64,000 bases of DNA from Isochrysis galbana (GCA_018136815.1 CM030938.1:5725346-5789345), one strand, 5' to 3'. Shown: positions 22,729-33,811, counted from the first letter of the stretch. Numbers and translations: made by a program. Notes: generated by a model from the sequence alone, not told the origin.

Positions 22729-23278
22729 TTGAGATTGATTTAGGTTCGCTGCTTGGGTGAGGGAATCTTTCTCCTTGACGCAAGTTGCATGAAAGCCCTT
22801 GGTCCCGTTGGTTTTTGGTTTTCCCTCCCCCTTCCTTGGTTGCTACTCGGGGTTGCTCGATAGAAACGTCTAGAAGGTTCACGCTCAACAGCAAGATTTC
22901 TTCGATTGCAAGGATATCTCGCTGCGATCTGTATCCAAAGCGATCGCCGCGGTTGCGCGACATAACGTTCCTCCTCGACTTTCCGCCTCGTGGGAAATCT
23001 AAAACGAAGACACGCTCCGGCCATCGCTGTGGATTCTCTCTCTCTCTCTCGCTCTCTCTCTCCGTCTCTCGCGACGTGTTTGAGTTACCGGCGATGTGGG
23101 GTCTCGGTTATTTCATGTTTTGCTTGGTTTGGGTGAATGATTCTAGTGCGTTCGTGAGTCGGTGCATCCTGTTGTTTTCTGCATCGTTGTCCGACGTCCT
23201 GTCGTCAGGATCTGCTCATCGGGGACTCGCTTGGGAACACGGTGGGCCACGACGAAGTTGCTACAAAAAGCTCGAGGA

Positions 23279-23500
23279 CACAAAGCCACACAAACTAACC
23301 CAAACGGGGCGAAAACTAACCACACCTGGACGGACGGCCAGGCGTCGGCACCAGGGCAACTCAGCAACGCGCAGACATGCGACAGAGGGGAGGCCGACAC
23401 AACGAGGGCAGATCTCGTTGGGGAGATATGACCGATAGCGATAGATGAGAGAAGACAACAGACGGTCATGGAACATTTGATGACATCAAGAAAAGGTAAG
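23279..23500 (+). repeat. Dispersed repeat B, copy 1
   Basis: Matches 30065-30296 in the same orientation: ACACAAACTAACCCAAAC, GGGCGAAAACTAACCACACC, CGGACGGAC, CACAACGAGGGC and GATGACATCAAG blocks. Repeat A follows about 100 bases later. The other copy lies directly upstream (minus sense) of the gag-like gene, so it may be the 5' leader or LTR part of that retroelement. Confidence 0.8.
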
Positions 23501-23595
23501 AGAAGAGGGCCGGAGGCGACGGACGGCACGCCGAGGGAAAGAACCTGCCGCGGGGGGGGGCGAGGGACCGAGGGCACGGAGGGGCAGCGTGGGAG

Positions 23596-24017
23596 GGCGC
23601 GAGGCCAATCTCGGAGCGAGATCGCGTCCTTTCCCTCGCGGAGCGCGGAGAGACCCCCCACGAGATATCTTGGGGCCGGAGAATGTTTTGGACGAATCTT
23701 CCTGCCGTCGGCCGAGGAGAGGCGGACGGAGAGAGAGAGAGAGAGAGTCTCGCAGAGCGACTGCAGAACGAGAAGTCGAAGTCATGCCGATTTATTACCT
23801 TAAACGAGCCAACAATTATAGTAACAGCAAAAAAAATTCGAATCGCAAATTTCGAGACCAAAATCTGCAAACCTGGACTTGAGACCATGGGGAAATCCGA
23901 ATATGTGTGTCTTGTGCGTCAGTGGCAACACGGGGAACTGTTCAATTGTAATTATGAGCGCGTACCTTACACGAATATTCATGCCTACAGCCTTCAGATG
24001 GGCAGGAATACAACACA
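23596..24017 (-). mobile_element. Dispersed repeat A, copy 2
   Basis: Inverted relative to copy 1 at 21118-21527. With copy 1 it brackets about 2 kb that includes repeats F and B. It contains a shortened GA run (23730-23748) and extends 5' of the copy-1 edge with GCGAGGCCAATCTCGGAGCG, also present at 53320. Confidence 0.7.
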
Positions 24018-24250
24018 GCGTCGCGCGCGATTGGCGTCGCTGGCTGGGCGGCACCTGGATATATGGGGCTTGGCGCGGGCCGGACACCGGGCTGAGGAAC
24101 GAGAACGGTCTCGTAGCGCGCCCGGCGTCGTTTTGAACTCGGGCTCTCCGAGATAGAGTATTTAGGCCTGTTTTGTGTTTTGCCGTTTTTGGGTTACGCT
24201 TCGTTGTGGGGGCTCCCGGGGGGGGTCTGGGGCCCAAAGGGCACCGAATA

Positions 24251-24375
24251 TGTGCTAGATAGTAGATAGGTGTTTTCCGGGGTTTCTACCGCTTTACTTT
24301 GGTGTATTTCCTCAATCCTGACTTTTTCATTTTTACACCCTTAGAAGTTAAAATAGTGTTTGACCGCCCTATACT
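24251..24375 (+). repeat. Dispersed repeat E, copy 2
   Basis: Partner of 5205-5360, with shared TTCCGGGGTTTCTAC, CTTTACTTTGGTG and CCTTAGAAGTTAAAAT blocks. Confidence 0.75.
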
Positions 24376-24635
24376 TGGTTTTCCGATATTATCTTTCCTA
24401 TGACCTTGCTTAGTTAGCCTATTGGTTAAGATTTTTGGCTAGAATCTTGTCATCGCTTTGTCATAGCGTGATGGGTCTCTCTCTCTAGTTTCGCGGGTAG
24501 AGAGCAGAGCAGAGAGAGAGGCTCTCCCCCTTCCCGCCGTCGGGCGACGGGTCGAGAGCGATCGAGAGCGGCGCGGGGCGTGGGACGATCGGAAGGGCTC
24601 CCCACGGCGAGAGTGGGGCCGCCCGCGCGGGGGGG

Positions 24636-24818
24636 GTGGGGGGGGGTCTCTCTCTCTCTCTCTCTCGGGGGGAAAGGGGCGGAAGGGGGACCGCCCCCCC
24701 GCCCCCTCCTTCCGTCTTCCTCTTCTCGGCGCTTGAATCATTTGTATTGTCTGGGAGAGGTCCTCTCCTCTCTCCTACCCACAACATTCTTCTTGTGCTA
24801 GCTAGCACGAATTTTTCT

Positions 24819-24879
<61 letters not shown>

Positions 24880-25323
24880 TCTCCGCGCTTCTCCACTACC
24901 CTCCCTCCTCTCTCTCCCTTCCTCTCTTCTCTCCTCTCTCTCCTCTCCCACCTCTCTCCCGCTCATAAGATCTTGGCCCAGATCCTTCCTCGGAGATTAT
25001 GCGTGTTCTGCCACGATTCTATTGAAGCCCGGCCCACACACAGGAGAATACGTTGCAATCTCATGGTGATTGGGGGGGCACTTCCGCTCACAGGGGCAGA
25101 GTAGGGGTAGGAAAGAGACATAGAGAGAGAGAGAGTATTGAATGAAATGGGTAATGATGAGAGAGGGCGAGCGAGAGGGAGCAAGAGAGTCAACTCTCTC
25201 TCTCGCTCTCCCGCGAGAGAATGATGGGCTGCGTCCATGTCAGCAAAGGGAGAGTGCGTTCTTCTCGATGAGAGAGAGAGAGAGAGGGGGGGGGGGGGGG
25301 GGGGGGGGGAGGGAGAGAGAGAA

Positions 25324-25387
<64 letters not shown>

Positions 25388-25420
25388 GGAGGGAGAGAGA
25401 GAGAGAGAGAGGAAGAGGGA

Positions 25421-25454
<34 letters not shown>

Positions 25455-25470
25455 TGTCTATCCCGCACTG
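24636..25470. repeat. CT then GA microsatellites upstream of the glycosyltransferase gene
   Basis: CT dinucleotide run at about 24815-24878 and CTCTCC-type repeats to 24960. After a 160-base unique stretch comes a poly-G run (25287-25309) followed by GA repeats to about 25455. The GA part ends about 300 bases before the ATG at 25759. Confidence 0.92.
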
Positions 25471-25758
25471 GATTCTTTTCTCTGGGTACGTTGCATTCAT
25501 CTCATGTAAACGTCTGACACCGGCGGAGGAGAGAGAGCGAAAGAGAGAGGTCCTCCTCCTTCCCGCGCTCCAGCATCCCCCGTTCTTCTACTACATAGAG
25601 ACATCTCTTCTCTATCTTTCTCGTTCTTCCTCCCACTCTCTTCTCGTGCGGAACGCATCCCTTCCTCCGCCGGGTCGCTTGCCTCCCCCCCTGCTGCGAA
25701 AGGAAAGGTCTGTCGCCCACAGAAGGGGCTGCTGCCTCGACGACGACGGCCTCAGCGA

Positions 25759-27423
25759 ATGCCGTCGTCGCCCAAGTCAGCTCGGAAGTTTCTGACTCGT
25801 TGCGTAGCAGTAGCCTCCGTCTTCCTTTGTGGAATGCTCTTTGGCTTCTCCCTCCGCCAGCTTTGCCTCTTCACAGCCTCGTATGGCTATTCTCCCGTGA
25901 GCAGAGCGTTTGCTCAGGCCGATAGCAGTGAGAACGGGGAGTTCCCGCCTGCTCTATGGGCGGTGAAGGACGAGGAGGAGAAGGCGGGGAGTGGCATACT
26001 CCTTTTTGCTTACGGCGACACCGCCGAGCTCGGACACTTCCTCGGTGAGGCGGTCAGAGCGGCGCGCTCGCTCAAGGCGCAGAACCCAACGCTGAGCATC
26101 GCTATCGTCACAAACAACGAGACGGTCGACCGGACGCTGTTCGACTACCACATCTTGCCCAGACACGACCTTCTTTTCCCAGGGAAGGTCTGCTCCGACA
26201 GCTGCCGGCAGGATAACCTGATGCGTCAGTGGACCACACGCATCTACTACATGGCACACTCGCCCTTCCGTGCGTCATGTGCAAACGCCCTCCACAGCCC
26301 TTGACGCACGTGCCGCGACTCGCTGGGCTACCCGCAAATCCGGTCCGCTGCGAATACCTAGTGCTTCACTCAAGAACTGTGTGTCAGTCGTCCATCTTCA
26401 CGAGGCACGTATACCCTTCGCCTTGTAGAGATAACCTGGGCACTCGACTCCAACGTCCACGCATGTGAGTATGGTGGCGCAGCTCCCAACACGCCCTCAA
26501 GCGGCGAGCAGATACGCGATGCAGTCGAAGTGCAGATCATGCCACAGGTTTCGCGTGCCAGTGGCAGGCGGCGCAGGAAGAACGATTGCGCTGGCTCGCG
26601 GCTGTGGCTCCGCGAGAGCCAGCTGATGGGTGACCGTGGTCTTGGCGCAAGAGGATCGCAAGGGGCCTTGTCGGCCTTTCTCCGCGAGGCAGAGGAGACC
26701 CGCCTGTGGGGCTACGACGTCGGTATTGCCAACCAGGTGTGTAGCGGGCAGCACTTGCGGCGATCCGATGAATTGACAGCCGCATCACGCCCCGCCGTGA
26801 TGACGAGCGCGGTCGTGAGGCCTTACATCCTCGCTGAAACACCCGCGCTAGGCCAAATTTGCGAGGCTCACCCCGCACAACTGGAACTTCATCTACGACT
26901 GGAACCCGCGGACCTCATCGATGTTGCGAGATTGGCTTTTGCTCCAGCTTCGGCGAGGCATTGAGAAGTCCGACCAGATTACCCTCCTTCACGCTCTTGC
27001 CAGGCAAAAGGCGTCGGGAGGGTTGTGCATAGGCCAGGTGTGGCAGCCCCAACAGACACAAAGACGAGGCTTCAGTCGTGCGGACCATCTTTGCGATCGC
27101 GGAGTCTGTCTCGCACCCGCACCCAAGAGGTTGCCGCACACGCCGCGACGCACCAAATCACCATTGCGGTGCCGTTCGTCGCCGTCGCCGTCGCCATTCA
27201 GGTGCCGACTGAGCTCGCAACTGCTTTGTACTCGCCCGCGACAGAGCGAAACAAAAGCGCATGGTACCCTAGAGTGACGCGTTCGCTCATCGGGCCCGCA
27301 ATGCTCGTTCACACGTCCAAGGGCTCCTCATGGTGCGCGAGTCTCAACCGGCACGTCGGCACCGAGCGGCAGGTGATTGTCGCTAGCGAGGCGCAGCAGC
27401 CCCGGCGTGTTGGCACTCCGTAG
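25759..27423 (+). CDS. Golgi-type nucleotide-sugar glycosyltransferase-like protein
   Basis: Exons I can place: 25759-26269, 26429-26464 (36 bases), a third ending at 26736 whose start is unclear, 26852-27037 and 27202-27423. The N-terminus has a short cytosolic tail and one hydrophobic anchor (VAVASVFLCGMLFGFSL), the layout of a type II Golgi enzyme. The lumenal part starts GILLFAYGDTAELGHFLGEA, with AARSLKAQNPTLSIAIVTNN, QWTTRIYYMAHSPF and then ITWALDSNVHA, where ALDSNV is the position of the DxD-like metal site in GT-A folds. Next come LSAFLREAEETRLWGYDVG, PHNWNFIYDWNPRTSSMLR and KSDQITLLHALAR, ending LIGPAMLVHTSKGS and SWCASLNRHVG. The organisation resembles nucleotide-diphospho-sugar transferase families, but I cannot assign donor or acceptor. 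The DSN in place of DxD deserves caution. Confidence 0.72.
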
Positions 27424-27547
27424 GTTTTCAAATGGCGTTGCTTTGTCGGAGGAGCCTCGCTGCTCCTCCATCTCCTTATTAGGGTGCACCATTTGTGAGG
27501 ATGTTCACCCATGAGCCACGTGTTGCCATACCACAAATCGTCAATAG

Positions 27548-27790
27548 ATGGCGTTTTTCGACGACAAGTCCTTCCATGAGGGCAGGTCCACTCCCATTTT
27601 TGAGCCGGAGAACGAGAGCGAGGTCCCCGCTTTGTGCACCGAGTGGCCGGCGTTTCCCTACAAGCGAGGTTGTGCCTTCTCCGGTGGAAATTTGGGACGA
27701 AGGGGCCGTCCCGCCGACGGGGTCCGGCCAGGCCAACTGCTGTCCCCGACGAGCATCGCCAGGCTTGGGACTGTGGGGTTGCCATATTGA
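27548..27790 (+). CDS. Possible small ORF, unrecognised
   Basis: 80-residue ORF with an ATG and unusually balanced composition at the start (MAFFDDKSFHEGRSTPIFEP, ALCTEWPAFPYKRGC), degrading into Gly/Arg-rich sequence at the end. Another frame downstream reads AWDCGVAILSRHMRDIALP, DGYPVVCIAAASS. The two may be exons of one gene, but I found no convincing splice join. Low support. Confidence 0.25.
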   Translation: MAFFDDKSFHEGRSTPIFEPENESEVPALCTEWPAFPYKRGCAFSGGNLGRRGRPADGVRPGQLLSPTSIARLGTVGLPY

Positions 27791-27899
27791 GTCGACACAT
27801 GCGTGACATTGCTCTCCCTGACGGCTATCCGGTCGTTTGCATCGCCGCTGCCAGTAGCACGGAGTCCCTGCTGCAGATGCCAGTCCTCTTTCTTTTTTA

Positions 27900-28268
27900 G
27901 CGACTTCAAGTTTTCATGATGATGCGTACACGGGCCTTGGGTCGATGCCCAATACGGCCCGTGCATCAGGAGCTGCGCAATATTTATTTATTACTTCATG
28001 CCGCGAGCCGAATGAAGGGGGAGGTGGTACCAAATGGAAGCATCCAACCGAGGGAGAATACCCACGCGCTCTAAAATGGGGCGGAGTCATCCGCTTGGGG
28101 GTGGGAGGGGGGAGTGGACGACACTCTGAAGGAAAAGGGGTGACCGATCCCCTCTCCTCAGCATAGTGGGTGCTACGTTAGGGGGGCCGACCCCCCCTTT
28201 GTATGCTACATTTTGTGTCGTAGGACAAGAAATCAACATGCGATACTGCTATTATAATGCGTCGGAAA
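27900..28268. other. Spacer before LINE ORF1 copy
   Basis: No ORF of note. G-rich around 28090-28145 and poly-C/G near 28175-28190. It probably consists of flanking element debris. Confidence 0.4.
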
Positions 28269-28289
28269 AATATTGTTATAGTTCGAGCG

Positions 28290-29176
28290 ATGGAGCGCGC
28301 GCCGACCGCTCCTGATCCCCAGCCCTCTGCCGTCACGACGCCCCACAGGGGCCGCCCCAAGCCGCCGGAGCCGAAGCGCTCACAGGCCGCCCCCCTAACC
28401 GACAGCGACGTCGACATGATCCTGCCTCCCTCGCCTCCCCACCAGGCTCAGAAGCAGGGAACAGGGAGAGCCCTGTTCCCTGCAGACCAGCAGAGCCAGT
28501 CTCTGGCTCTGCCGCCTGCCCCCACTGGCTTGCCAGTACAACAAGGACTCCCCATGGTGGGTGGCAGCCTGGCTGCCACCCCCATGGTGGCAACTCCTAC
28601 CAGCAGTGCACCCCTCGTGGGCGGGCACTTGACACAACAAACAATTCCTGGGGCCTTTACGGCTTCCAACCCCTCAAACATCAATCCACAGAAATCCTAC
28701 GCTGAGGCGGCCGGCCCCAAAGGGAAACTCCCTCAAGAAGCAAGACAAGCCCCACCTCAACAAGCCAAGCTCCACCCACCGCCCTCGCGCAAGCGGGCGG
28801 ACCCACAATCGGAGCCAATTCCGCCTCAACACAACACCACACAATTTGCCTCACCCCCTCATGATGAGGAGGAAGAACCGGACGACACTCCATTCTTCAT
28901 ACAGCTAGCGCAGCTAGCTGATGACAAAAAGGACATCAAAAGCGAGGATGTGGCAACCTATATGAAGTACCTTCTCTCCAAGCTGGAGGGCTTGGATGCC
29001 ACCCCGGATGGCATGGACAAAGGACGCAAAGGTCCTTGGATTTTCTACGTCGATGAGGACGCTCACGATCAATTCAAAGCCGCCTATGGCGACAAGCTCC
29101 AAGCGGCCCTCTCAGGTATCTCTCACGAATTTGCAGTTACGTACGGCGCTCTAGCCGACTCGGCTCCGCGCAAGTC
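28290..29176 (+). pseudogene. LINE ORF1 copy, 3'-truncated
   Basis: Starts MERAPTAPDPQPSAVTTP like the ORF1 at 41821 and stays open. It covers the Pro/Gln-rich N-terminal half and the conserved domain (DTPFFIQLAQLADDKKDIKS, YLLSKLEGLDATPDG, KGPWIFYVDEDAHDQFK) up to ALADSAPRKS. There homology stops abruptly, and 25 unrelated codons precede a stop at 29253. The CCCH region and all of ORF2 are missing. It is the most divergent of the three long copies. The upstream hairpin is present but imperfect (28268-28283). Confidence 0.9.
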
Positions 29177-29217
29177 TAATAAAATAATAAAACATCTGAA
29201 GATTCGGGCTACTCATG

Positions 29218-29886
29218 CTAGCTATACGGGTCCACGTACTCACGGTACTCACTAACGACATCGCCTATGGTAGAAGCCCGCAAGGCCCTGACATGGGTGT
29301 TGAGGCCCGCTATCATCTCGAGGAGAGCGGTGTGCTCTCGGTCGCGCTTCTCGTCGCGAAGTTGTTGAGCGTCGATCGCGGACTGCATGTGGGCGAGGCG
29401 ATCGGCTAAGAGGTCAGCGACGGAGGGAGCCTCGCTTACGTGTTCCCACGCGCTGTCTTCAAGCGGGTGGACATGGGGGTCGGGCCCCGGGCAGCCCGAG
29501 GTCCCGAGAGAGGTGAGCTCAGCTCGCTCGCGGAGTGGATCTACGAGCAGCGGCTCGTCTGAAGGAGCGGCGGATGGCGCCGACGTGTTGGAAGGATCTT
29601 GCGGAGGCTCGGAGCCGCCGATTCCGACGAAGTGGACCCCTTGTGGGCCAAAAGAAGTTCCCGCTGTTCCCATGGGCAGAGATGGAGCGGGACTATGAGA
29701 GGGCGCGGTCGTAGGCGCCAAGACGGAATTTGTGCTTGTCGAACACGCGATGACTACTGGCTCGTAGGCAGAGGGCCGTTCGATCGAGCCGGCAGCTGAC
29801 GCGGCCGTGAAAGAGTCGTTGGTTGTTGCTTGCGGGAAGATGTCTGAAAGGTCATAGTAGGAGTCGGGTCTGACAGTGTCTGCCAT
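29218..29886 (-). CDS. Gag-like protein of an LTR-type retroelement
   Basis: 222-residue ORF. The N-terminal half is Ser/Thr/Pro-rich (APTTAPSHSPAPSLPMGTAG, SFGPQGVHFVG), the middle acidic/Pro-rich, and the C-terminal third a predicted coiled coil (LADRLAHMQSAIDAQQLRDE, HTALLEMIAGLNTHVRAL). The same N-terminal peptide is found in a fragment at 59110-59282 next to other mobile sequence, so the family is dispersed. No CCHC knuckle, protease or reverse transcriptase follows. The ORF runs up to the truncated ORF1 copy at 29176. Calling it Gag is an inference from layout, repetition and the repeat B leader upstream. Confidence 0.5.
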   Translation of the reverse strand: MADTVRPDSYYDLSDIFPQATTNDSFTAASAAGSIERPSAYEPVVIACSTSTNSVLAPTTAPSHSPAPSLPMGTAGTSFGPQGVHFVGIGGSEPPQDPSNTSAPSAAPSDEPLLVDPLRERAELTSLGTSGCPGPDPHVHPLEDSAWEHVSEAPSVADLLADRLAHMQSAIDAQQLRDEKRDREHTALLEMIAGLNTHVRALRASTIGDVVSEYREYVDPYS

Positions 29887-30064
29887 CGAGCGCTATGAGC
29901 GACGAGGTAGACGGAGGTTCGGAGGCTCGCAACGCGTGGCGTCGGAGGGTAGGGACGAGGCTAGCTAGCGAGCTAGTGGAAGAGAGAGACTGAGAATGAG
30001 AGCTTCTTTCTTAGGTCCAAGGTAGACACGAGGGACTACAACGCGTGGACTCAAACAAACTGCT

Positions 30065-30296
30065 GGCCCACAGAAACACACAAACTAACCCAAACAGGGC
30101 GAAAACTAACCACACCCGGACGGACTGCCAAGCGTCGGTACCAAGGCACTTAGCGGCGCATGGACATGCTGCGACCGAGGAGTCGGCACAACGAGGGCGA
30201 ACCTCGCTGGGGAGCTGCGACCGAGGTACGAAAGAAGACAGAAGGCCATCATGGAACGTTTGATGACATCAAGCGAAAATAGGAGAAGAGGCTGTA
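30065..30296 (+). repeat. Dispersed repeat B, copy 2
   Basis: Partner of 23279-23500. It lies 180 bases upstream of the gag-like gene in that gene's sense and may be its leader. Confidence 0.8.
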
Positions 30297-30372
30297 TATC
30301 CATCAACGAGACCTTGAGACTTAAAATAGCTCACCGGTTAGAAGTAAAAGTCTGTCCTCGTATGGAATACGA
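30292..30372 (+). repeat. 80-base inverted repeat, left copy
   Basis: Contains CGACGAGACCTTGAG-like, GGTTAGAAGTAAAAGTCTGTC and CGTATGGAATACGAC blocks. Its reverse complement is at 33617-33695. Together they bracket the RAB28 gene, probably by chance from two insertions of one family. Confidence 0.8.
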
Positions 30373-31030
30373 CACCACGCCCCTACGGCGCCCGGGGCGA
30401 CGCAAGGCGGCCCGCACTCCGGCCCGCCGTATGTCACGCGGCATGTCGAATGGATACTTCCGCAACGTGCGGTATAAATGTAACTTACGATAGGGGGGGT
30501 AGTCCCCCTGACGCTAGTGTGGATTTTTATCTTGAAATGGAGGCGGGTGCCGGCCGAAAAAAAGAAACTCTAGTTGGCCACCTATCATTTCTACTTTCGT
30601 TTGCGTTGAAATAAATACGAATTAGAAATAGGGAAACGCTTTCGCCTGCCAGCCTTCATCCAACATGACGTTACACATTGTGTGGTTTCATCACAGGGTA
30701 AAAGAATTCGTATCATTTGTTACTCTCATCTCTCATGAACATGTTCACCGGCTCGGGGACTGACCTCGCAGCACGTTGGATATACACCGCACGCGCACTT
30801 GTTTGATGCCCACAAGGGCTAGAAGTGCGAACTCAACTGGAACCTATTGCGTGGCTCTCGACGCCAATAATCCTATGGTGCGAAGTGGGAGTAGCAGCGT
30901 GGCTACACCACGTGCTGCGCGCATACTGACGAGCCGAGTAAGTTGTGATGGCATTGAACGCCGGACCACAATCACTGGATTGTGCATCCCGCTTTTTTCT
31001 TTTCAGTGGCCATCTCGCCAGCCGGCTCTT
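30373..31030. other. Spacer 3' of RAB28, nothing recognised
   Basis: AT-richer around 30560-30720. No ORF with recognisable features. A minus-strand 135-residue ORF reaching 30833 overlaps the last RAB28 exon in another frame. Confidence 0.4.
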
Positions 31031-31032
31031 CC

Positions 31033-32996
31033 TCAGGATGCGTGATAATCTGGGCCTGAGAGGAGCACCGGGCCAGCTGTGTAGCTTAGACTGAGCGTTG
31101 TGAACCGCCGCAAACGGATAAACAGCAACGAGAAACGCGGGGACTCTGGGAGTGGTGAGGCCAGAGCGCTGGTGTGAAACTTGAGGATGGGTGCTCTGTT
31201 GCCCATCACAACCTCGCACTGAAACGGGCAGAACCATCACACCACAGCTAGGACCTCGTCATGGCATAAGGGCGGCCCGCATGCGCTGGGCCACACACGG
31301 GCTTCATGGGCCAGTGACCTTCCATGGCGCACCTTCACAACTTTTGCAGCAACCTCTGCCTCGGGTTTGGACAGAGTTACGCCAGCAAGCTCTGCTGTTA
31401 GACGGAAGAAGCACGCATCGACGTTGTCGCCCGTTTTGGCGCTGACATATGAGGAGGCCCTGCGGGGGGGGCACACATCGCAGCGGGTGTCCCGTAGCGA
31501 GTCATAGCCTCGAGGACTCAGGCTTGGTTGGCTTAGGTCATACGCCAACGCAGCGCATGTTCGCTCAACCCCCCCCCCCCCCCCAACGCAGCGCATGTTC
31601 GCTTAACCCCCCCCCCCCCCCCCGCGCGCATCGAGGGCCCTTGTGTGAGCGCACAGTCCATTCTCGTCTGCAAACTCGACGTGCTTGTCGTTCGTGACGG
31701 CTCGCATGTGGTTGAGGTCAAGCTTGTTGCCAAGCAACAGCATGGGAGGTAGCTTCTTCTGCGAGAGACGGGGCGTCCGGGGCATGTTGAGGGTCGCGCG
31801 CCTTGTGAACAAGCCTGGGAAACATACGATTCGCTATCGAGTTGGCGAATGGTCGCATCCACAGAACGCAACACAGCCTCGGCGCGGTCTCGGAGCCAAT
31901 GAGGGAGCGGCCACAAAGTCGTGTCTGAATGCACATCTTACGCTCTGAGGCATGTGCAACAGCGAGGAAGCCGCACAACCCACGCGCGCGCACGGGGGAC
32001 GGGTTGAGCGACCACTCACCCCGCCAAAGGATCGTCTCACGAGGCGCAGCCAATCCTCCAAATCCTGGAAACTTTGGTCTGTGAGGACGCCACCGCAGCT
32101 TGACAGTAAGTAGGGCACCGTGAGCATTGCCGCATCTGACGTGCAGGAACGCGTTGGTTGCAGGCAGGCAGTGCGCACAATTCGTGATGTCATAGCACAG
32201 GATGACAGCGTCGGCGCCATATATGTAATTGGTAATCATCTTGCCCCCGATACTCTGCCCCCCGATGTCCCATAGCTGGATCGCAACTTGCACCTGTTAG
32301 CAACGGGTGGAGCGCACTCTTGAAAAGCCAACACGGCAAAAGAAAGAGAAGCAATGCTGGATCCCTGAAGACAGGCTGATAGGTTTCATACTTCACGCCT
32401 GCCACGCGAACTCTTTCTCGAGGCCAACCTATCCGTACCGCTGCACATCAAATCGTCCCCCCCCCCTCTCCCCGCACTTCACGCCTCTTTCATACTTCAC
32501 GCCTGCCTGCCGCCCCGCCCCCTCTCCCTCACCTCCCCACTCCCCTCCCTGCTCTCTCCCCCCTCTCCCTCCACATCCCATCCTCATCCCGCCTACCGCC
32601 CCCGCGCCCTCCGCCCCTCCTCCCTCTCTTCTCTCCTCATGGCCCATCTGCCCAGGCATCTCGATCCTCTTGACAAGGACCACTTCCCTCCCCCCCCCCC
32701 CCCACCGCCTCCCCCTCTTCTCTCCTCGTGGCCCACCTGCCCAGGCATCTCGATCCTCTTCACAAAGCCCACTTCCCCTTTCCCCCCTCCCCCTCCGCCC
32801 CCCTCCTCTTCACCTGCCCAGGCATCTCGATCCTCTTCACAAAGAAGTCGAGACCGATGGTCTGCTTGTACGCAGCAGCAAAGTGGTCCTGGGTGAAGCG
32901 GTGGGCGATGGACGTCTTGCCCACCGCTCCGTCGCCTAGTAGGATCAGCTTGAACTGCCGGCGTTCGGGCTCGTCGTCCGAATCGGCCGACGCCAT
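31033..32996 (-). CDS. RAB28: RAB28-like ciliary small GTPase
   Basis: Exons 32996-32814, 32293-32179, 32078-32020, 31758-31655, 31459-31333 and 31218-31033 join in phase. Together they encode the P-loop [11 protein letters not shown], switch I region [14 protein letters not shown], switch II start [26 protein letters not shown], the guanine-binding [10 protein letters not shown] and [14 protein letters not shown], all with RAB28-specific residues (IGGQ-IGGK in place of the usual Rab DTAGQE). Total about 257 residues; human RAB28 has 221. The last exon starts [13 protein letters not shown], aligning with the family's ADIVNYNQEPMSR, but then continues about 48 residues past the usual end and lacks an obvious CaaX box, so the C-terminus is uncertain. 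RAB28 associates with the IFT/BBSome system in flagellated cells. A GA tract begins 4 bases upstream of the ATG. Confidence 0.92.
31545..31622. repeat. Tandem duplication with poly-C runs in RAB28 intron 4
   Basis: The unit AACGCAGCGCATGTTCGCT(C/T)AA followed by 15-18 C occurs twice back to back within the 195-base intron. Confidence 0.9.
32644..32845. repeat. Triplicated RAB28 exon 1/intron 1 boundary
   Basis: The segment CTGCCCAGGCATCTCGATCC followed by TCTT(C/G)ACAA, which encodes the exon 1 end (VKRIEMPGQ) and its donor, occurs three times at about 32649, 32735 and 32814, spaced 79-87 bases. The middle copy also keeps the last exon codons and donor. The outermost copy carries a C-to-G change (CTTGACAAG). 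The copies lie inside intron 1. Confidence 0.9.
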
Positions 32997-32999
32997 TGG

Positions 33000-33115
33000 G
33001 GAGAGGGGGAGAAGGGGGAGGGGAGAGGGGGAGAGAGAAGAGAAAAATGAGAGAAGGGAGGGAGGGACACGAGAGAGGGAGGGAGGACCAGGGGAAAAGA
33101 GAGAAGGAAGAGACT
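33000..33115. repeat. GA-rich tract upstream of RAB28
   Basis: GGGAGAGGGGGAGA-type imperfect repeats on the + strand directly 5' of the RAB28 start codon. Confidence 0.88.
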
Positions 33116-33616
33116 GTGATCAGTAAGAGACGCAGAGCGAGAGAGCGAGGGGAGAGAAGGACGCCGACGGAGTAGAGACCCCTTGTCGTAACCCTTTGAA
33201 GTCCGTTGAAACAGAGAGTTTCCAAGAGGAGCGCTCCGCCTCTCTTGCAACGGAGTTTCAACCGCTTCGCGAGAAAATGGGAAAGCGAGGACAACTAACT
33301 CTCTTGACAAAAGACGAAAGTAGAGAGAAGTAGAGTCTTTTCGAAGGTCGCGTTCCGTCGAAAGAGGACCAGATATGAGTTGTCGTTTTATTTATGCGAT
33401 GTGAATTTTAAGTACTACCTCCGTCTCAAAACTGAGACGTGACGGAAGAGAAGACTAACTAGAGTTGGCTTGCTCAAGGCTTGAAAACAGATTAGTGAGG
33501 GGGCTAGAGGGTACATTGGGGCTAGATAGATGCCCATGACCTTTGAATAGATTTCGCTCTCAACTCACTCATCACCTGTCCTGTCGAGTAGAGCGTAGAG
33601 CGTAGCCGTAGGGCAG

Positions 33617-33785
33617 TTGTCGTATTCCATACGATGACAGACTTTTACTTCTAACCTGTGGGTTATTTTAAGCCTCAAGGTCTCGTCGATTGGTATAAAA
33701 AATCTTAAAAAACTAGCCGCTACATGCACGGCGTGGGGCAGATTGCTAGTGCTACTCCTAACTACCCTCCCTTTCCTATCACATC
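33617..33785 (-). repeat. Inverted repeat right copy and reversed LINE 3' end
   Basis: 33617-33695 is the reverse complement of 30292-30372. It is followed by about 85 bases (AAAAAATCTTAAAAAACTAG, CGCTACATGCACGGCG, CTACCCTCCCT) matching the reverse complement of the LINE 3' terminus seen at 35542-35640. A LINE tail in opposite orientation therefore sits immediately before the ORF1 copy that starts at 33812. Confidence 0.75.
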
Positions 33786-33787
33786 CA

Positions 33788-33807
33788 AAAACTATTGTTA
33801 TAGTTTT
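33788..33807 (+). promoter_or_regulatory. Conserved hairpin before ORF1
   Basis: AAAACTAT-TGTT-ATAGTTTT, an exact 8-base stem, sits four bases before the ORF1 ATG. Equivalent hairpins precede the other copies: 41826-41845 (8-base stem), 57549-57564 (7), 60868-60883 (6) and an imperfect one at 28268-28283. Its conservation across diverged copies suggests a function such as promoter, RNA packaging or translation; that is inference. Confidence 0.7.
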
Positions 33808-33811
33808 AGCG

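Noticed and set aside
32307-32939. 210-residue plus-strand Pro/Ser ORF
   Set aside because: Antisense to RAB28 exon 1 and intron 1; built from poly-C stretches and the triplicated exon end.
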